From Desulfosporosinus lacus DSM 15449 (GTDB lineage Bacteria; Bacillota; Desulfitobacteriia; Desulfitobacteriales; Desulfitobacteriaceae), in the NCBI RefSeq assembly GCF_900129935.1, contig NZ_FQXJ01000005.1:186001-250000 (forward strand): a DNA stretch of 64,000 nt. The letters are read 5' to 3'. Each line of letters opens with the position of its first letter. Positions within the stretch are counted from its first letter, which is position 1. Below are positions 13,935 through 22,773 of the stretch, piece after piece. Made by a program: the position numbers and the translations under genes. The notes under the pieces are model-generated. The model searched no databases. It worked only from the letters and a program-made list of their open reading frames with translations, and was not told where the DNA came from.

Positions 13935-14497
13935 GTAGGCATCACCCTTTGCATGCCTAGTAAGGCATTTCTTGCTTTTTCAATCTTTGAACGCTCATCG
14001 GGTCTGTAATCGTCATAGAGTAATTTCATGTGAAGAGCCATTGCCCATTTAACTGATTCTGGAACGGTTGATGCGACTCCATAACCAGCCACAAACCGAA
14101 TTCGTATAGAATTAACTGGTTGCAGGTTAACCGATGGCCATTGCTTGTTATAGCCTAGGACAATTTTATTAACAAAACTGTCGTTGTCTAGAATGTATTC
14201 CGTGGCCGCAAGTGTGGCTTCAATGCCGTCCTTGTCGGTATACTTGATACTTGTAACTGATTGAACTGGAGAACACGCCTTGAATTCAATATCTCCGCTC
14301 GGAAAAGCGTCGAGAACTAACTCAAGAGTTTGTGTGATAAATTTCTTACCTTGATAATCTTCGCACCATTCGCGGGCTTGTTTTGTAAGGCTGGTGATCA
14401 GTGTATCATCTGCGGTTCCGTCTACTCTTAGGTGGTTTTTCGCTTCCGTCAGCGTCAGGGGCTCTGTCGCCGGTGGGGTAATTACTTTAAGGCTCAT
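13931..14497 (-). CDS. phage head-tail connector protein, gp6-like
   Basis: The product has the gp6-like connector opening LKVITPPATEPLTLTEAKNHLRVD followed by DDTLITSLTKQAREWCEDYQ. ATG 14497 is preferred, with GGTAGGTGA upstream, over GTG 14506. The family forms the adaptor ring between the portal and the head closure protein. It follows a strong hairpin at 14524-14553. Confidence 0.85.
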   Translation of the reverse strand: MSLKVITPPATEPLTLTEAKNHLRVDGTADDTLITSLTKQAREWCEDYQGKKFITQTLELVLDAFPSGDIEFKACSPVQSVTSIKYTDKDGIEATLAATEYILDNDSFVNKIVLGYNKQWPSVNLQPVNSIRIRFVAGYGVASTVPESVKWAMALHMKLLYDDYRPDERSKIEKARNALLGMQRVMPT

Positions 14498-14523
14498 TAG
14501 ATTCACCTACCTTTGCCTAAAGG

Positions 14524-14553
14524 GATTTGGGGAGAGGGAATTCTCCCCAAATC
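14524..14553 (-). terminator. strong hairpin between structural genes
   Basis: GATTTGGGGAGA (14524-14535) pairs perfectly with TCTCCCCAAATC (14542-14553). It lies between the putative decoration gene and the connector gene. The following T run on the minus strand is short, so partial termination or RNA processing is likelier than a full stop. Confidence 0.5.
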
Positions 14554-14558
14554 ATTTG

Positions 14559-15107
14559 TTAACTAATCATTGCACCTGGCACAAGAGGCTCGTATTCGAC
14601 AAACAGGGTTAATGCTCCAGTGGCAGGAGCCCCTGCACTGTAGATCGTTTGGATTACTCCGGGACCGAGAATTAGGGGCATATTTGCGTTTGCCGCTAAG
14701 ACGCCAATACCCACGTCTGTACACTTGGTCAGTGCGGTGGCTTTGACTCCGTCTACCAAAAATAATTGTTGTGCTCCAGCGCTAGCGGTGTCTGTAGCAG
14801 CACATAAATCTTTGGCAGTGCTGCCGGTCGGTGTGAATGAGAATTTTAATGTGTTAGCGCCCGCCGGTATGGCAGTCGTTACAAGAGCGCCGAGGCGCGT
14901 TACCTTAACGATTCCGGTCACGGTAAACTTTGTGGCTGTGCCAGTAAGCGAAGCCGCAGCTTGACCAAGGCTTACGCAGCGCCCCATCTTTTCTTTTACG
15001 TCTTCTAATCGTTCAATGATAGACCCATCAGGATCGGCGGTTACCAGAGTAGATTCAAACTGATTATTGTCACTGTTGTATCCCAAGATATTCTGCTTAT
15101 TGTCCAT
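14559..15107 (-). CDS. putative phage virion protein, 182 aa
   Basis: I do not recognise the family. The N-terminal 50 residues include a charged helix (SIIERLEDVKEKMGRCVSLG); the rest is Ala/Gly/Thr-rich and beta-like (TATKFTVTGIVKVTRLGALV, ANANMPLILGPGVIQTIYSA). It lies among capsid and connector genes and is flanked by hairpins on both sides, consistent with a separately dosed structural or decoration protein. Confidence 0.6.
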   Translation of the reverse strand: MDNKQNILGYNSDNNQFESTLVTADPDGSIIERLEDVKEKMGRCVSLGQAAASLTGTATKFTVTGIVKVTRLGALVTTAIPAGANTLKFSFTPTGSTAKDLCAATDTASAGAQQLFLVDGVKATALTKCTDVGIGVLAANANMPLILGPGVIQTIYSAGAPATGALTLFVEYEPLVPGAMIS

Positions 15108-15136
15108 CCTTGTTTATTGCCTCCTTTGAAAAGTTT

Positions 15137-15158
15137 GAGGCCCTAATTAAAGGGCCTC
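15137..15158 (-). terminator. hairpin between putative decoration genes
   Basis: GAGGCCCT (15137-15144) pairs with AGGGCCTC (15151-15158) across a 6-base loop. The minus strand then reads AAACTTTTC, a weak T run. It probably acts as a partial terminator after the highly expressed head genes. Confidence 0.5.
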
Positions 15159-15163
15159 TGTTA

Positions 15164-15592
15164 TTACGCTACTGTCGGTTTATAAGCTACATCCTCAACG
15201 ATAGTGGCGCACATTAGGTTCGCTGCATTCGAGTTCCCATAGCTCATCCCGATATATTTTCCCGTGGGAATGATTGCTGGATCAACTACAAAATCGACGA
15301 TAAAGTTTCCGGTTGCATCAGCAACAGTATAGGCTTTAGCATCTGTTTGGCGAACTCCGTTTACATAGATAGGCAAGTCTGCCGCTACTGCTGCAGCATT
15401 GGTTCCGGCTGCATCATCAGCGGTTTTTGGTGTCAATACTAGGTCTGTAGCATCACCCATAGTAACGATGCAACGCAGAATCTGTGATTTAGCTCCACCG
15501 GTGGGTAAAACATAATCATCAGCTGCATTTGCCGTGGTCTGAAGGGCCATAACTACCCTTGTGCGGTATCCTTCGATTGCTTTAGTTAACAT
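15164..15592 (-). CDS. putative phage head decoration protein, 142 aa
   Basis: The protein is Ala/Thr-rich and lacks recognised motifs: LPTGGAKSQILRCIVTMGDA, DLVLTPKTADDAAGTNAAAV and DFVVDPAIIPTGKYIG. It directly follows the major capsid gene, the usual position of decoration or stabilising proteins. Assignment rests on that position and on composition alone. Confidence 0.55.
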   Translation of the reverse strand: MLTKAIEGYRTRVVMALQTTANAADDYVLPTGGAKSQILRCIVTMGDATDLVLTPKTADDAAGTNAAAVAADLPIYVNGVRQTDAKAYTVADATGNFIVDFVVDPAIIPTGKYIGMSYGNSNAANLMCATIVEDVAYKPTVA

Positions 15593-15644
15593 TTGATGGT
15601 ACCTCCCTTAAATTAAATTCATAACGGTGCGATGTAAACCTAGA

Positions 15645-16925
15645 TTAACCTCTGGTTGCGAGAGTGATAAAGCTTGAACGTTTATTAGCAGAGTTTTTAA
15701 TTGTCAGCGCAGAGTTTTTCTTAGGCATGCCGTTAGCGCGGAAGATGAACCTGAAACAGTTCTGTGCGGTCAAAAATTGGACGTGCATAGAGGTGGCTGC
15801 GTCAATCCCGCCCTTGTAGGCCAACATATACTGTTTAAGGTCAACAAGATTGACATCTCCGACAGTACCCAAGGCCGCGCAATGATCACTTTCAAGGATC
15901 GGCTTACCGCGTAGGGTGTCGATTGTTCCGGCTGCGCTAGCTGGAAGATAAACAGGTACCCCACCAACCCCTACAGGGAAGGCCAAGAAGTCTAATTGCT
16001 CAGCGCAATCTGGATGCATTAGCCACGCCATAGATGATTTATCCAAGGAACGATGATACATTTTGGAAAGGTTTTCCCATAGGATAGTGGCCGCTGCTTG
16101 CCCTGCTTCTTTTGCAACACTTACAACTCCACCACCAGTTTGGAAACCGATAGGTTTACCTTTTCCATCTCCTGCAATGATTGCATTTTCTAGTTCTCGT
16201 CTAATTCCAGTCGTGAATGCGCGAGTGTAGAGAGTATTAACAAAGCTGGAATCTGCTTCGAGTTCATAGGTTGCATAAGCAAGGCCCATTAACTTCTCAA
16301 GCTTCAGTTCCTTCTCCGTCAGCTTTGGATTACTCGCTGCTACTGCCGCAGCTTCAGATGCCCAATATACTTGAACCCCGCCAAAAACAGTTGTAGCTAC
16401 ACTTGTTTCATCAACGTCGACCCACTTGACGCTGTTTGATCCATCTGTAACCTCATAACTATCTACCAGGTTTAAGATGCCGCTTTCTTTTACAGCACTT
16501 TCCATCATTAAACCAGCGTAATCTGTTTGCACCGCAAAACCACCGTCTGCCCCAGTTCCTTCGTTGCCGCCAAGTGCCGCGTTGCTAAATTTGTTTAACT
16601 GCACAAGCCTTTCGTCAACTCTTCCCTCGGTTGCGACTGCTTTAACGGCCACGAGTTGGTCTACGAGGTTTTTGAAGAGCTTAGGGGCCGCATTCGATTT
16701 TGCTTGAGCGTATACAGGCGTGTTTACCGGAGTATTTGCTTGAGCTTCTGCCGCAATGCGATCAGCTTCGAGTTGATCAACAACTTTTTGGGCTTCAATC
16801 TTGGCTTTGACATTCTTGATATCTTCCATTTTTGCAGTGATATCTTCGGCTTTTGCATCCGCGTTGGCCAATAAACCTTTTGCCTCAACTTCTAGTTGAG
16901 CCAATTTTGCTAACAGTACTTTCAT
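15645..16925 (-). CDS. HK97-family major capsid protein
   Basis: This 426-residue protein has an N-terminal charged helical region (about residues 1-70, AKAEDITAKMEDIKNVKAKI) like the scaffolding delta domain, then the HK97 fold: GGNEGTGADGGFAVQTDY, AIIAGDGKGKPIGF, SMAWLMHPDCAEQL, and GKPILESDHC near the end. The protease gene upstream probably removes the N-terminal arm. Order protease-capsid is standard. Confidence 0.92.
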   Translation of the reverse strand: MKVLLAKLAQLEVEAKGLLANADAKAEDITAKMEDIKNVKAKIEAQKVVDQLEADRIAAEAQANTPVNTPVYAQAKSNAAPKLFKNLVDQLVAVKAVATEGRVDERLVQLNKFSNAALGGNEGTGADGGFAVQTDYAGLMMESAVKESGILNLVDSYEVTDGSNSVKWVDVDETSVATTVFGGVQVYWASEAAAVAASNPKLTEKELKLEKLMGLAYATYELEADSSFVNTLYTRAFTTGIRRELENAIIAGDGKGKPIGFQTGGGVVSVAKEAGQAAATILWENLSKMYHRSLDKSSMAWLMHPDCAEQLDFLAFPVGVGGVPVYLPASAAGTIDTLRGKPILESDHCAALGTVGDVNLVDLKQYMLAYKGGIDAATSMHVQFLTAQNCFRFIFRANGMPKKNSALTIKNSANKRSSFITLATRG

Positions 16926-16958
16926 TTTTAAACCCTCTTCCTTTTTAATAAAATAGCC

Positions 16959-17648
16959 TTAGAGTATTAACTCCAAGGCAAGCTTTGCTTTTAGAACTGA
17001 TAATTCTTTCCCGGATTCAGCTGTGCGAACTACTTGAGTCTGCCCATTAGCTTTAAGGAAACTCCTCATTTTATTGATAACTTCGGTTGGTATCATTGCC
17101 TGCCCCATGCTTGCAACAAGCCTATTCCCTTCATCGAACATGATCTCGTCGACAAATTTATACTTCAATGCTTCTTGAGCGTTGAAGTATGTCTCTTTTT
17201 CCATAAGATCAAGTAGTTCATCTCGGGACATTCCTGTTTTCAGCATATACGCATTTGCAATTCCAGCGTCATGACCTTTTAGCACAATTGCTTCGCGCTC
17301 AAGGGCTGTATGATTTCCACGTATTTGCGTTAAGACATTATGAATCATTATTTGGCCAGTTGGGGTTATAACTGTTTTCCCGGCCATAGCTATTATTGAC
17401 GCTGCACTTGCCGCAACTGCCACGACTTTGTTCAAAACATTGCCTTTGTATTCCATGAGGGCGGTATAAATCTCAGACCCAGCATATACGTCCCCACCCG
17501 GGCTATTTATTCCGACTTCAATGTCTTCACCATTGGCTTTTTCTAGTTGGTTTATGATGTCACTTGGACATACCGCTCCAACCTCAAACCAGTCATAAAT
17601 CCATTTATCATCGTTTGCCACAATGAAACCCTTGATATCAATTTTCAA
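16959..17648 (-). CDS. head maturation protease, ClpP-like
   Basis: The product (229 aa) is a S14-type head protease: GINSPGGDVYAGSEIY near residue 45, the nucleophile serine in AVAASAASIIAMAG near residue 85, and the histidine in GQIMIHNVL near residue 105. TTG 17648 is preferred because AAAGGGGGTGAGG lies before it and it clears the portal stop at 17653; the frame from ATG 17666 would overlap portal. It cleaves the capsid scaffold arm during head maturation. Confidence 0.9.
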   Translation of the reverse strand: MKIDIKGFIVANDDKWIYDWFEVGAVCPSDIINQLEKANGEDIEVGINSPGGDVYAGSEIYTALMEYKGNVLNKVVAVAASAASIIAMAGKTVITPTGQIMIHNVLTQIRGNHTALEREAIVLKGHDAGIANAYMLKTGMSRDELLDLMEKETYFNAQEALKYKFVDEIMFDEGNRLVASMGQAMIPTEVINKMRSFLKANGQTQVVRTAESGKELSVLKAKLALELIL

Positions 17649-17652
17649 ATCC

Positions 17653-18933
17653 TCACCCCCTTTCATTGATCATTTTGTAGATTTCATCGATCATATCTTT
17701 TGTTGGGCCCGGGGACTTTGCAGGATCAATAGGTTTACCAGCTTCATGCATGTTTAAGGGTTCTAAGTAGATGTCACCCGCTGAGCCTATACCGTTCATA
17801 TTTTCAAGACGGCGTATATCATTCACGCTCAACCAGCCCCACTGGCGCCCCACTGCGTAAGCAGCAGCACGGCTCTTCGCATCCCCACGCAGCAAAGCGT
17901 CGATCTTAAACTCAATGTAATACCCAGCTAAGCGCTCCTGCACGGTCAGAAGTTGCATATTAATAGCTTCTTCCCACCGCTTGAACCACGGAAGCATGGT
18001 ATACATGATGAACTCTAAACTTTGATGCTCGATGTTGTTGTTTGTTGCACGGTCTAAGTTTTGGACCAGGTGCAATGGTACCCGGTATATTCGGCAGATA
18101 TCTTCAATTTGGAATTTCTTAGATTCAATTAATTGAGCATCAGCCGGCTTCATGGTTAACTGTTTAAAATCCCCGCCTTCTTCAAGCAACATTGGCTTAC
18201 CTGCATTGACTAGCCCGGTGTAACTTTTACCCAAATCTTCTTTCAGTCGCAGAAATGCTGCCTCGCTCAAAGTGTTTGGAAATGAAAAAACGCCGCTTGC
18301 ATTTGCGCCGTTCTGGTAAAACTTATTGCCAAACTGTTCGTAGGCCAACCCTAACCTAATTGCCGAAGCACTATGCTCTATGGGACTTAATCCGATTACA
18401 CCGTTAAAACTTAGCCCAGGGATATGAAAGACTTGTTCCCTTTGCAAAGTTTTTCCTGTGACATCTCCGCGTATTTTGTACGTGAGCTTTCCGGTACCTT
18501 TATCGCGACTTATTGTTGTCATCGACCAATCGTAAGGGTAGAGTCCGACTAATTCACCATTTCTGTTAACCAACTTTTCGCATACCGCATTACCGCCAGT
18601 GTTCAGAGAGACCATGCACATTTCCTTAAAGCTAAACGGTGACATTTCTTCGTTCGGTCGGTTGTGGAGGATGTCATATATGGCCAGGTCATTAATTGAT
18701 TCCCTGTCTCCATCTTTCTTCTTCCGGTAGAGCATGGCCGGCATACTTGCCAGGGTTTCGGACAATACCCTTATGCAGCCAAAAACAGCTGAGTATTTCA
18801 TGGCGGTTGTCGTACTGATAGGTATTTGTCCATTTATTACGGGTGCGTCATCCCCTTGGATAAATGATCGGACCACATCATCCCAAGCGCTACCCAGAAT
18901 CAACTTTGCCGCGAATTTTTGAACCTTATTCAA
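17653..18933 (-). CDS. HK97-family phage portal protein
   Basis: A 426-residue portal with the family blocks MKYSAVFGCIRVLSETLASM, LYRKKKDGDRE, YDILHNRPNEEMSPFSFKEM and PLHLVQNLDRATNNNIEHQS, where the last block is a hallmark. The dodecamer forms the DNA channel at one capsid vertex and docks terminase. It starts 13 bases after the terminase stop with an AAGGAGGTGAG site. Confidence 0.92.
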   Translation of the reverse strand: MNKVQKFAAKLILGSAWDDVVRSFIQGDDAPVINGQIPISTTTAMKYSAVFGCIRVLSETLASMPAMLYRKKKDGDRESINDLAIYDILHNRPNEEMSPFSFKEMCMVSLNTGGNAVCEKLVNRNGELVGLYPYDWSMTTISRDKGTGKLTYKIRGDVTGKTLQREQVFHIPGLSFNGVIGLSPIEHSASAIRLGLAYEQFGNKFYQNGANASGVFSFPNTLSEAAFLRLKEDLGKSYTGLVNAGKPMLLEEGGDFKQLTMKPADAQLIESKKFQIEDICRIYRVPLHLVQNLDRATNNNIEHQSLEFIMYTMLPWFKRWEEAINMQLLTVQERLAGYYIEFKIDALLRGDAKSRAAAYAVGRQWGWLSVNDIRRLENMNGIGSAGDIYLEPLNMHEAGKPIDPAKSPGPTKDMIDEIYKMINERG

Positions 18934-18945
18934 TTTCTCACCTCC

Positions 18946-20493
18946 TTAAAGCAATCTCATTCCACGGGTTTCATATGCATTTTGTTTTTCTTGCCTAATT
19001 GCCACAGCCATTGCATTTATCCAAGCTACAATCACGTCAATGCGATCCTTTGACTTATTTTTCATGGGTTTTATGTTCTCGTTACCATCAACAGCTGTGA
19101 TGACATTACCAAAGCACCATCTGGCAAGAGGATTGTCCTCATGACTAAATTGATTCGACCTTAAAAGTCGTTCAATTTCTTTCATTGCAGGCGACATTCC
19201 GGCCATATTTTGAACTACTTCAATGAATTGGACGTCCTCTTTTCCAAGTCTTTGAGTTAGAGTTCTGCTATTCCATGGGTCCGTACCCCCTGTTTGGAAG
19301 CTATATTGTTTACTCAATGTCATGATTCGGGCCTCTACAAAGTCATAGTCAACAGCATTACCTGGTGTTGCATGTAGAAATCCGTTCTTTACCCACCTGT
19401 CATACGGAACACCATCACGCTGAACCCTCTCCTTCATCTTGTCTTCTGGTATCCAACCCTCGATCAGTACACGCCAGTCAGGAATACCTTCCTGCGGAGG
19501 GAAAACTAAAGCAAGACCGGTTAAGTCGATTGTGCTGGCTAAATCAAGTCCTGGATAACACTTCTTCCCCACTAGATCAGCCTTTGACCATTTACCAACC
19601 GTCGAATCCCAAAGTGTTAATGGCAGCCATCCGATACGCTTAAGGGAAATCCACTGATTTAAGCGAAGCCATCTAAAAAGCCGCTCAGAACTTTCACTGT
19701 TCTGTGCGGCTATGGCTTCGCGTCGTACACTATCGATATCAATTGTGATCCCTAGTGATGGATTAATCTTGTGCCAAAGCTCCTCATCGTAAATGTCTGC
19801 ATTCTCTGGTGCGGAATAAATTTTTGCATACCACGAAGGATCGACTAATTCCCCATCAATAATTTTCTGGGCCTGATCGTGAATCTCCCAGCCAATTGAT
19901 TTACGGTCTGGATCGTCACCGGCTGTTGTAATTACCCACCAAAGAGGTTCTTTACGAGCAGCACCAGCACCAAATGTCATTGTGTCCCATAGATCGCGTT
20001 TTGGTTGAGCGTGGAGCTCATCAAAAATAACGACTGTAGGATTAAGGCCGTGCTTGGAATAGGCTTCAGCCGATAAAACTTTTAGTATGGTACCAGTCTC
20101 GACATTCTCAATTTCTTTCCTGCTGTCGGTAATTTTGAACATTTCTTTTAGGTCTTCATTTTGCTCAATCATACTGACAGCTGCTTTATAAACAAGTGTT
20201 GCCTGGCTTCTATCTGCAGCACAACAATATATCTGTCCGCCTGGTCCATCGCAGGCTAAATGATAAATCGACAAGGCAGCAATCAGAGTCGTTTTGCCGT
20301 TCTTTTTTGGGATTTCAAGATAAGCATATCTATATTGCCGGTATCCATTGTCACCTACAGTACCGTAAACATCCCAAATAATGTTGTATTGCCACTTTGG
20401 AAGGACGAACGGTTGGCCATAAAAGTCATCGGTCAGGTTAAGCATTTGGATAAATTCAATAGGTTCTAGCGCTCGATCCTTATTGTGAGGCAT
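18946..20493 (-). CDS. terminase large subunit
   Basis: The product (515 aa) shows Walker A EIPKKNGKTTLIAA near residue 62, Walker B VVIFDELHA near residue 155 and the coupling motif WVITTAGDDPDRKS. The nuclease half carries acidic residues in GLDLASTIDLTGLALVF and DRIDVIVAWINAMAVA. ATG 20493 follows AAGGTGAGG; the upstream GTG 20502 lies in that site. It packages DNA into the procapsid with the P27-type small subunit upstream. Confidence 0.92.
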   Translation of the reverse strand: MPHNKDRALEPIEFIQMLNLTDDFYGQPFVLPKWQYNIIWDVYGTVGDNGYRQYRYAYLEIPKKNGKTTLIAALSIYHLACDGPGGQIYCCAADRSQATLVYKAAVSMIEQNEDLKEMFKITDSRKEIENVETGTILKVLSAEAYSKHGLNPTVVIFDELHAQPKRDLWDTMTFGAGAARKEPLWWVITTAGDDPDRKSIGWEIHDQAQKIIDGELVDPSWYAKIYSAPENADIYDEELWHKINPSLGITIDIDSVRREAIAAQNSESSERLFRWLRLNQWISLKRIGWLPLTLWDSTVGKWSKADLVGKKCYPGLDLASTIDLTGLALVFPPQEGIPDWRVLIEGWIPEDKMKERVQRDGVPYDRWVKNGFLHATPGNAVDYDFVEARIMTLSKQYSFQTGGTDPWNSRTLTQRLGKEDVQFIEVVQNMAGMSPAMKEIERLLRSNQFSHEDNPLARWCFGNVITAVDGNENIKPMKNKSKDRIDVIVAWINAMAVAIRQEKQNAYETRGMRLL

Positions 20494-20623
20494 TTCCCTC
20501 ACCTTGCTTTTCGATTAAATGTCCTCCACACTTTTCGCAGCTATTTCCATGAAAGTAAATATACTTTTGTTTACTCACGTAGTGGATATGATTACAATTC
20601 AGGCATTCAAAAATGTGTTTCAC
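20480..20623 (-). CDS. small zinc-ribbon phage protein, 47 aa
   Basis: GTG 20623 overlaps the stop of the terminase small subunit gene (GTGA) and follows AAGGTGA. The frame reads KHIFECLNCNHIHYVSKQ, then CEKCGGHLIEKQGEG, with two CxxC pairs (C-x2-C and C-x2-C) as in a zinc ribbon. It overlaps the start of the large subunit by 14 bases, so all three are coupled. A role in packaging is suggested only by position. Confidence 0.6.
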   Translation of the reverse strand: MKHIFECLNCNHIHYVSKQKYIYFHGNSCEKCGGHLIEKQGEGNASQ

Positions 20624-21174
20624 TGATCATTCACCTTCTTTCGATCAAGGAAGGCGGCCATCTTCGATTTACCCTTCTTCTCATCCGGCTTTTTCTGTAT
20701 GGAGCGCAGCGCCGATTGAATTGTCATGATGTTTTCCTTCTCGATCTCTAACATCATCTTTCGTTTTTCCATGATCTTTTTATCGATCGCCAAGAACCTA
20801 TTATAGATTTTTTCTTTCTGTTCGAGATAGGTTAGTATGTCCAATTTTTCGCTTTGATGGGATTCGTGTATTTCTTTAAGTTCATCGTTGCAAACCTTTT
20901 TAAAGCCCTCAAACCTTTTGCATTCGCTATGCAGTAGGCAGTAACGATTGATGACGCCTTCATGTAGGCCGTCATCCTTGTCGATACTTTTTAGTACTTT
21001 TTTGATTCTGATAAACTCCTTATGAGCAATCTCGTCGGATTTGACATCCGGCCACTCCTTCAAAGACACGCCTGTAATTAAACCATTTTCAGCTTTTTTC
21101 CTGACTGCTTTCTCTGCTTTTGTGCGATGGCCCTTTACCAAGGCCAAAGGTTTTGTCGGTCTTCCACCAGGCAT
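20620..21174 (-). CDS. terminase small subunit, P27 family
   Basis: The product starts PGGRPTKPLALVKGHRTKAE, the usual P27-family opening, and continues with a long charged helical region (LTYLEQKEKIYNRFLAIDKK). ATG 21174 follows AAGGAGG by 8 bases; the GTG at 21183 lies within the same site. P27-type subunits recognise the packaging start and regulate the large subunit. Confidence 0.85.
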   Translation of the reverse strand: MPGGRPTKPLALVKGHRTKAEKAVRKKAENGLITGVSLKEWPDVKSDEIAHKEFIRIKKVLKSIDKDDGLHEGVINRYCLLHSECKRFEGFKKVCNDELKEIHESHQSEKLDILTYLEQKEKIYNRFLAIDKKIMEKRKMMLEIEKENIMTIQSALRSIQKKPDEKKGKSKMAAFLDRKKVNDQ

Positions 21175-21272
21175 AGGTGCCACCTCCTTAAATCATATAG
21201 TTTTGGGAAAAAAATTCGCGTTCCCTTAGCAGGTTGGTCTTGAAGATAGAGGTCCTAGACAATTGATACCCC

Positions 21273-21653
21273 CTATCCCCTACTAAACGGTGCGGACTCA
21301 CCTTTAATCTTCCTATGTCCTTTAACACTGTTGCAATGAATGCAAGCGCCTTGATGATTAACACTATCCCAGAACCTTGGATCATTCGGTCCATCAGGAG
21401 GATCAATGTGGTCCACGCATTCAGATATGTTATCGCATCCATTCAGCTGTAGCTTACAGAATACATTCTTTGGCTGATTAAGAAACCACTTACTGTACTG
21501 ACTCCATCGGTACGTGTAGCCTCGCTCATGCGCTGATCCACGATGCTTATCGTATCTCTGTCGCTCTTGCTTGGTGTGCTCTGGACAGAATCGATCTTGT
21601 GTTAGGTTTGGACAGTTTGGACTGTTACACATATGCATCGGCTTATTAGGCAC
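21273..21653 (-). CDS. HNH endonuclease
   Basis: The product (126 aa) has zinc-binding pairs CNSPNCPNL and CPEH, the block DKHRGSAHERGYTYRWSQY, and the HNH centre ECVDHIDPPDGPNDPRFWD then HQGACIHCNSVKGHRK. GTG 21653 is chosen since the family begins xPNKPMHMCN and an AGAGG site precedes it. HNH proteins next to terminase are needed for DNA packaging in HK97-like phages. Confidence 0.88.
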   Translation of the reverse strand: MPNKPMHMCNSPNCPNLTQDRFCPEHTKQERQRYDKHRGSAHERGYTYRWSQYSKWFLNQPKNVFCKLQLNGCDNISECVDHIDPPDGPNDPRFWDSVNHQGACIHCNSVKGHRKIKGESAPFSRG

Positions 21654-21763
21654 CAGTACTACCTCTTCCCTAATAGGTAAGGTATCCCTTCGGCCGCTGT
21701 AAGCAGCACAAAGAACGACATCCATGGGTGCAAAAACATCCAATCGATTATAGTTTGATTCAT

Positions 21764-22042
21764 CTAGTTACCTCTCCTTACCTGTCTTATTCCACCCTGG
21801 CCACGTCGGTAACTGTCATGAGTCATGGCGGCCTCGATCTCCCACCTTGATATCTTAACTGCCTTACCCATTGGATATTGTAAGGTATCCAAAGATTTAG
21901 ATTCCTTCGTTTCTGGTACCGGATAAATGGCCATCAACTGCTCGTAAACTTTCGGTTGTTTCTTCTTAATGATCGTCCTAATAGTAGGCACAGATGGCCA
22001 CCATCCTTTCTCGGTAATAGATAAAGCCATGAGATGACTCAC
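21764..22042 (-). CDS. hypothetical phage protein, 92 aa
   Basis: Not recognised. The segment WWPSVPTIRTIIKKKQPKVY suggests a DNA-binding helix pair, and the end is Gly/Arg-rich (RRGQGGIRQVRRGN). It sits between the late regulator and HNH, the start of the late transcript. An ATG at 22030 is an alternative start. Confidence 0.5.
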   Translation of the reverse strand: MSHLMALSITEKGWWPSVPTIRTIIKKKQPKVYEQLMAIYPVPETKESKSLDTLQYPMGKAVKISRWEIEAAMTHDSYRRGQGGIRQVRRGN

Positions 22043-22054
22043 GGCTTAAGGACA

Positions 22055-22083
22055 TAAAAAAGACACCCGCCGCCAAGGTGTCT
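22055..22083 (-). terminator. terminator between early and late phage genes
   Basis: On the minus strand AGACACC and GGTGTCT pair across a short loop, followed by TTTTTT. It ends the replication-module transcript after the late regulator, a place where a late activator would be expected to work. Confidence 0.75.
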
Positions 22084-22164
22084 ATAGTTAGGAGGTATAA
22101 TGAATTTTCAAGAACTCAGGCACCTATAGAATATCACCCTATATACGCCAAATGGTCTAGACTT

Positions 22165-22590
22165 TTAGCCTATTCGTAGGTTTTCCATTGGGTCAATCAA
22201 TCCTTTTTGGGTAGCCAATAAGCAGATACAAAGTATGGTATTTTCTTTCCATGCGTAGTATAAGGCTCGGCTAATGTGTAGTGATTCTGCTGCCATATCA
22301 TTGGTCTTATTTTCAAAGTACTTGAACTTAATAAGTAGTTTGTATTCCATCGGGATCGCCGCGAGAGCTTCAGCTATCAACTCTAACCAATCACCGTTAT
22401 TTATCTCAGCCAGTTTCATTCCTTTATTCCCAGTCGTATCACCCATCACCCCGCCACTAACAGATACCTCTGGACGAGATGATCCATGGATTATATCGTT
22501 ACGTCGATCGTTCGTTTCTTTTGATTTCATTGGGTAAGCTCGTAGCTCATCCTCGATTCTCCGAACAACACGTTTACTTATTAGAGGCAT
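22165..22590 (-). CDS. phage late-gene transcriptional regulator, RinA/ArpU-like
   Basis: This 141-residue protein lies immediately upstream of the late operon, the place of RinA or ArpU-type activators. Its C-terminal half reads as a sigma-region-4-like HTH: IPMEYKLLIKFKYFENKTND, then MAAESLHISRALYYAWKENT. The N-terminal part is basic (KRVVRRIEDELRAYPMKSKE). The Y..L..K/I.YF pattern is typical of the family. It probably switches on transcription of the HNH-terminase-structural genes. Confidence 0.7.
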   Translation of the reverse strand: MPLISKRVVRRIEDELRAYPMKSKETNDRRNDIIHGSSRPEVSVSGGVMGDTTGNKGMKLAEINNGDWLELIAEALAAIPMEYKLLIKFKYFENKTNDMAAESLHISRALYYAWKENTILCICLLATQKGLIDPMENLRIG

Positions 22591-22627
22591 CCTTAACCAA
22601 CTCCATTTTATTTGGTTTATGTTTTAC

Positions 22628-22771
22628 CTACTTTAAAGCTTTAAACTGAATCATTAAGAACATGAACTTCCCTATTGAAGTTTCAAATTTATCATTATCT
22701 CCGCTCTCGAGGGCAGCAACTACTTCACCGGCACCATCTCTTAGCTTCTTAAACATTTCTAATACGTCCAC
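22628..22771 (-). CDS. small phage protein, 47 aa
   Basis: GTG 22771 follows GGAG by 9 bases and begins right after the stop of the upstream gene (22774). The helical product reads VDVLEMFKKLRDGAGEVVAA, then ESGDNDKFETSIGKFMFLMI. Spacing and ribosome binding site support coding; no family is recognised. Confidence 0.5.
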   Translation of the reverse strand: MDVLEMFKKLRDGAGEVVAALESGDNDKFETSIGKFMFLMIQFKALK

Positions 22772-22773
22772 AT

